A stretch of 15,386 bases of DNA, from contig VBOF01000244.1 of NCBI GenBank assembly GCA_005877855.1, forward strand, positions 1 to 15,386. Direction: 5' to 3'. Source of the stretch: Nitrospirota bacterium (GTDB taxonomy: Bacteria > Nitrospirota > Nitrospiria > Nitrospirales > NS-4). Under the pieces are notes generated by a model. It had not been told where the DNA came from. It did not search any database and worked only from the letters and a program-made list of their open reading frames with translations. A program made the translations under genes and the position numbers. Positions 13,367 to 15,386 of this stretch are shown piece by piece (position 1 is the first letter of the stretch; each line of letters starts with the position of its first letter).

Positions 13367-14069
13367 GAGTGACGGGCCGGCGGTGCAGGCCCATCCAGAA
13401 CCCTTCCAGATAATCTAGCACCGCTGTCACTCCCCGGCGAAAGTCGTCCCGTTCCCGTTCCGCCATCTTGCCGAGTCCGCCAGCCGCGCCGCCGTCTACG
13501 GCCGCCACCGCCTTCTTCATGGCGTCTTCGTGCGTCACTTCGAGATCGCGGTGGAAGGTGAAATACGTCATGTCCATCTGGGGGTAGCGGGAGGCCTGCA
13601 ACACTTTAAGGCCCGGGATCAGGTGGTCCCACATCGTGATCGCCATGTTTTCCAGCCCGAACGAGGCGCCGAGCGCTGTGGCGTGATTGCCGCTGCTGTA
13701 GAGCTGCTCCATCCCGTCGATGTAGGCGCGCGTCGACGGCAACATGGGGCGGGTCAGGGCCTCATGCACATCCATGCCGACCGAACGCAGGAAGTCCCGG
13801 TAGAGCAGCTCGTGCCGGTTCTTTGGCCGGCCGTCTCCCAATTCTGAGTACAGGACCGTGGTGAGTTCATCGGCCACGGCCTCGTCCTCAGTGTTGACGA
13901 GCTGGGCGACCAGAATTTTCGGGAAGAACCGGGCGAAGTTGTAAAACTCGACGGCAAAACGCCGGAACTCCTCGTCGGTCAGCGCGCCGGTTTTGAAGCG
14001 ATCGAGATAGGGATTGTTGATGGCGCCATGGCGAAGAACCAAGGCCCGCATCTCGTCACAGAAGGTCAT
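13356..14069 (-). CDS. CADD-like iron-containing redox enzyme (haem-oxygenase-fold diiron oxygenase)
   Basis: A 237-residue all-helical protein of the TenA/PqqC/CADD group. The likely metal ligands are E76 (YSELG), H86 (RHELL), E140 (GLENMA) and the motif HRDLEVTH giving H173, E177, H180. Spacing closely follows the diiron set reported for Chlamydia CADD, with Glu in place of one Asp. CADD, and a homologue in Nitrosomonas, make p-aminobenzoate independently of PabABC; other relatives oxidise fatty acids or amino acids. The pABA role here is an inference. Tyr at 21 and 43 are candidates for the tyrosines used by CADD. The start at 14069 has AAGGAGGT 6 nt upstream; a longer frame to 14138 runs through the promoter and is rejected. 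It has its own promoter and is divergent from a helix-turn-helix regulator. Confidence 0.82.
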   Translation of the reverse strand: MTFCDEMRALVLRHGAINNPYLDRFKTGALTDEEFRRFAVEFYNFARFFPKILVAQLVNTEDEAVADELTTVLYSELGDGRPKNRHELLYRDFLRSVGMDVHEALTRPMLPSTRAYIDGMEQLYSSGNHATALGASFGLENMAITMWDHLIPGLKVLQASRYPQMDMTYFTFHRDLEVTHEDAMKKAVAAVDGGAAGGLGKMAERERDDFRRGVTAVLDYLEGFWMGLHRRPVTHAA

Positions 14070-14113
14070 GGCAAACCTCCTTGCTGGCCGTGTTAACCCC
14101 TCAACTGATTTAC

Positions 14114-14142
14114 AGTATAAGATGTTATTATCATTCATGCAA
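14114..14142 (-). promoter_or_regulatory. Promoter of the CADD-like gene
   Basis: On the minus strand TTGCAT (14142-14137), 17 bp, then TATACT (14119-14114). Initiation near 14107 gives a leader of about 38 nt that contains the AAGGAGGT ribosome site. The element shares TTGCATGA and TTATACTG with the divergent promoter at 14255-14282. Confidence 0.7.
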
Positions 14143-14239
14143 CAAAATTTTATTTCTAAATAAATATTATATTTTCAAGTACTTATAATAGATATCTCGA
14201 TCATCTCATCACTTCAAAGCCTTACAAAGTTCCCACGAT

Positions 14240-14256
14240 AATATAAAAGTTATATT
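14240..14256. promoter_or_regulatory. Inverted repeat next to the regulator promoter, possible operator
   Basis: AATATAA (14240-14246) and TTATATT (14250-14256) are perfect inverted copies around AAG. The right arm overlaps the first bases of the TTGCAT -35 of the regulator gene. This is a plausible binding site for a dimeric HTH protein such as the one encoded downstream. AT-rich sequence makes chance palindromes common. Confidence 0.35.
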
Positions 14257-14282
14257 GCATGATAGAAGTTTTCTGTTATACT
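14255..14282 (+). promoter_or_regulatory. Promoter of the HTH regulator gene
   Basis: TTGCAT (14255-14260), 16 bp, TATACT (14277-14282), with TG one base before the -10 (extended). Initiation near 14289 leaves about 29 nt of leader containing GGGGAGGAG and CGGAGG ahead of the ATG at 14318. Confidence 0.7.
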
Positions 14283-14317
14283 GGAACCGATCTTTGGGGA
14301 GGAGCGGAGGCAAGACC

Positions 14318-15334
14318 ATGCTGGAGATTACCCGGTACGTCGAAGAGCTCAAGGAGCGCCTGCACCTCAAAAGCGACTACGCGCTGGCCCACAAGCTCGG
14401 CATCACGCAGCCCGAAGCCAACCACATCCGTCGAGGCCTGAAAGTCCCCAGGGAGGAGCTGTGCATCAAGATGGCCAAGCTGCTGGGGAAGAATCCGGTC
14501 GAGTTGATGCTGGTGGCGCAGAAGGACCGGGCTCCAGTGGAGGCGAAGGAATACTGGGAACTGGCCAGGACGGCCGTGGACGTCATGCTGCATGTCCCGT
14601 CGCATCCGCGCTACCTCCCGCGGAAGGTCGAAGCCATCGGGAAAGAGCTTCGACAGATGGAAGCGCAGTGCCTGCTCTATGAGAACGCAGCAGCGGAGAC
14701 CGAACCGGTCCGTTTGATGGAAACCGTCGAGCGCACTGTGGATGCCTTGATGGAGTACTGGAATCTCTGGAAACAGGGCGAGCCGCTCTATCCCAACTAC
14801 CTTCTGGCCAACAAGGAGGCGGTGCATCGGGGCGTGACGATCCGGCGTCTGCTGGTGATCGCCGCCGAGCAGGCGGCTTCGAATGCCATCATGGACGACG
14901 CGATCCAGGTGATGGATGACCAACGGCAGTCCGGCATCCAGATTTTTTACGCTTTCCGAGAGGAGCTCATGAAGTCCGTGACGTATCAGCGACTCATCCA
15001 GGCGTTTAAACGTCACGGCTCGGCGGCTGAGATCAATGCAGCCGTGTTCGACAACGAGATCATGGTGATGGCGCGGGCCTACGAACGGGTCCCGCTGGGG
15101 CTGACGGGAGGCAGGGTCATCACGCGGATCAGCCAACAGGAGATCACCTGGAAACCTCATGTGATTGAGGAACTCAGTCCGGCGCCCTTGTTCGATATGA
15201 CGCGGTATGTCCGAGAGTATGCAGGCCCCGAGCTATTCAAGGCGGATCTGGCTCGCCTTCGCCTTGAGTCGCGGGAAGGGGTGGGCGGCTGCGAAGGCGG
15301 AGCCCGTCTCGGCGCATCGGTGGCGGGCGGGTGA
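14318..15334 (+). CDS. HTH regulator with uncharacterised C-terminal domain (338 aa)
   Basis: Residues 1-70 form a lambda-repressor-type helix-turn-helix (DYALAHKLGITQPEANHIRRG, about 20-40) similar to the DUF3693 phage-related proteins. It is followed by a helical region (76-165). A mixed domain (about 166-320) has the sequence blocks YLLANKEAVHRGVTIRRLLVI, MDDQRQSGIQIFYA and AAVFDNEIMVMAR. That series (GVxIRR-strand, QxxxGI-strand, FDNE) recalls the C-terminal domains of TrmB/phospholipase-D-like sensor proteins, but the likeness is weak and from memory. The last 20 residues are a Gly/Ala-rich tail. The start at 14318 has GGAGG 7 nt upstream; a TTG at 14255 lies in the -35 and is rejected. 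It is divergent from the CADD-like gene and shares its promoter pattern, so it may regulate that gene and itself. Confidence 0.8.
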   Translation: MLEITRYVEELKERLHLKSDYALAHKLGITQPEANHIRRGLKVPREELCIKMAKLLGKNPVELMLVAQKDRAPVEAKEYWELARTAVDVMLHVPSHPRYLPRKVEAIGKELRQMEAQCLLYENAAAETEPVRLMETVERTVDALMEYWNLWKQGEPLYPNYLLANKEAVHRGVTIRRLLVIAAEQAASNAIMDDAIQVMDDQRQSGIQIFYAFREELMKSVTYQRLIQAFKRHGSAAEINAAVFDNEIMVMARAYERVPLGLTGGRVITRISQQEITWKPHVIEELSPAPLFDMTRYVREYAGPELFKADLARLRLESREGVGGCEGGARLGASVAGG

Positions 15335-15355
15335 ACACGGGAAGGGGCGCGTCCA

Positions 15356-15384
15356 CCGGGACAGGAGCCTGTCTCGGCAGGCTC
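15356..15384 (+). terminator. Two overlapping alternative hairpins after the regulator gene
   Basis: CCGGGACAGG (15356-15365) pairs with CCTGTCTCGG (15368-15377), ten pairs including one G-T, with a 2-nt centre. GAGCCTG (15365-15371) pairs with CAGGCTC (15378-15384), seven pairs with a 6-nt loop. They share bases and exclude each other. No T tract can be seen before the window ends, so terminator or attenuator is open. Confidence 0.4.
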
Positions 15385-15386
15385 GG

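Noticed and set aside
14139..14254. Phage attachment site or IS remnant in the AT-rich island
   Set aside because: No integrase, target duplication or tRNA is nearby; the AT richness is explained by two divergent promoters.

Overview
The window is GC-rich, gene-dense bacterial chromosome, interrupted by two short AT-rich intergenic islands (about 3780-3860 and 14095-14280). Gene content (MtaB, Mrp, RmuC, a glycine-tailed RRM protein, a CADD-like oxygenase and a split arginine dihydrolase/ornithine cyclodeaminase pair) would suit a Nitrospira-like member of the Nitrospirota. That placement is an impression from gene style and is not proven. No phage, IS element, CRISPR array, tRNA or rRNA was seen.

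Layout. 1-1790 (minus): the tRNA methylthiotransferase MtaB followed by a truncated NAD-dependent epimerase/dehydratase. 1854-2225 (plus): a small unknown protein that ends on overlapping stop codons with Mrp. 2222-4567 (minus): Mrp/ApbC Fe-S carrier ATPase, a 67-residue zinc-ribbon protein and a GDSL-type esterase lipoprotein. 4588-7510 (plus): an ABC ATPase and FtsX-type permease, divergent from the esterase by only 20 bp, the same arrangement as tesA-ybbA-ybbP in E. coli. 7566-9260 (plus): RmuC and a DUF2231 membrane protein. 9321-9911: a structured leader, an RRM RNA-binding protein and a strong intrinsic terminator. 9940-13345 (plus): an MFS transporter, a TIGR00300-family ornithine cyclodeaminase and an ArgZ-type arginine dihydrolase whose start overlaps the previous stop. 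13356-14069 (minus): a CADD-like haem-oxygenase-fold metalloenzyme. 14318-15334 (plus): an HTH regulator with an unusual C-terminal half, divergent from the CADD-like gene across an AT-rich region.

Main points. (1) The ABC pair looks broken twice. The ATPase jumps from just after the signature motif to the segment that normally follows the H-loop, so Walker B and the D-loop are missing; the permease is frame-disrupted at about 6255-6272. This is either gene decay or collapse of short repeats during assembly. (2) A 50-nt segment upstream of the RRM gene has the exact geometry of an H-type pseudoknot (9-bp and 7-bp stems, 3-nt and 15-nt loops). It lies just after a possible promoter and could be a leader element or a small RNA. 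(3) The arginine dihydrolase and ornithine cyclodeaminase, fused in cyanobacterial AgrE, are here separate, translationally coupled genes in the reverse order. They predict arginine conversion to proline with release of three ammonia. (4) The CADD-like enzyme and its divergent regulator have near-identical promoters (TTGCATGA...TTATACTG), which suggests joint control.
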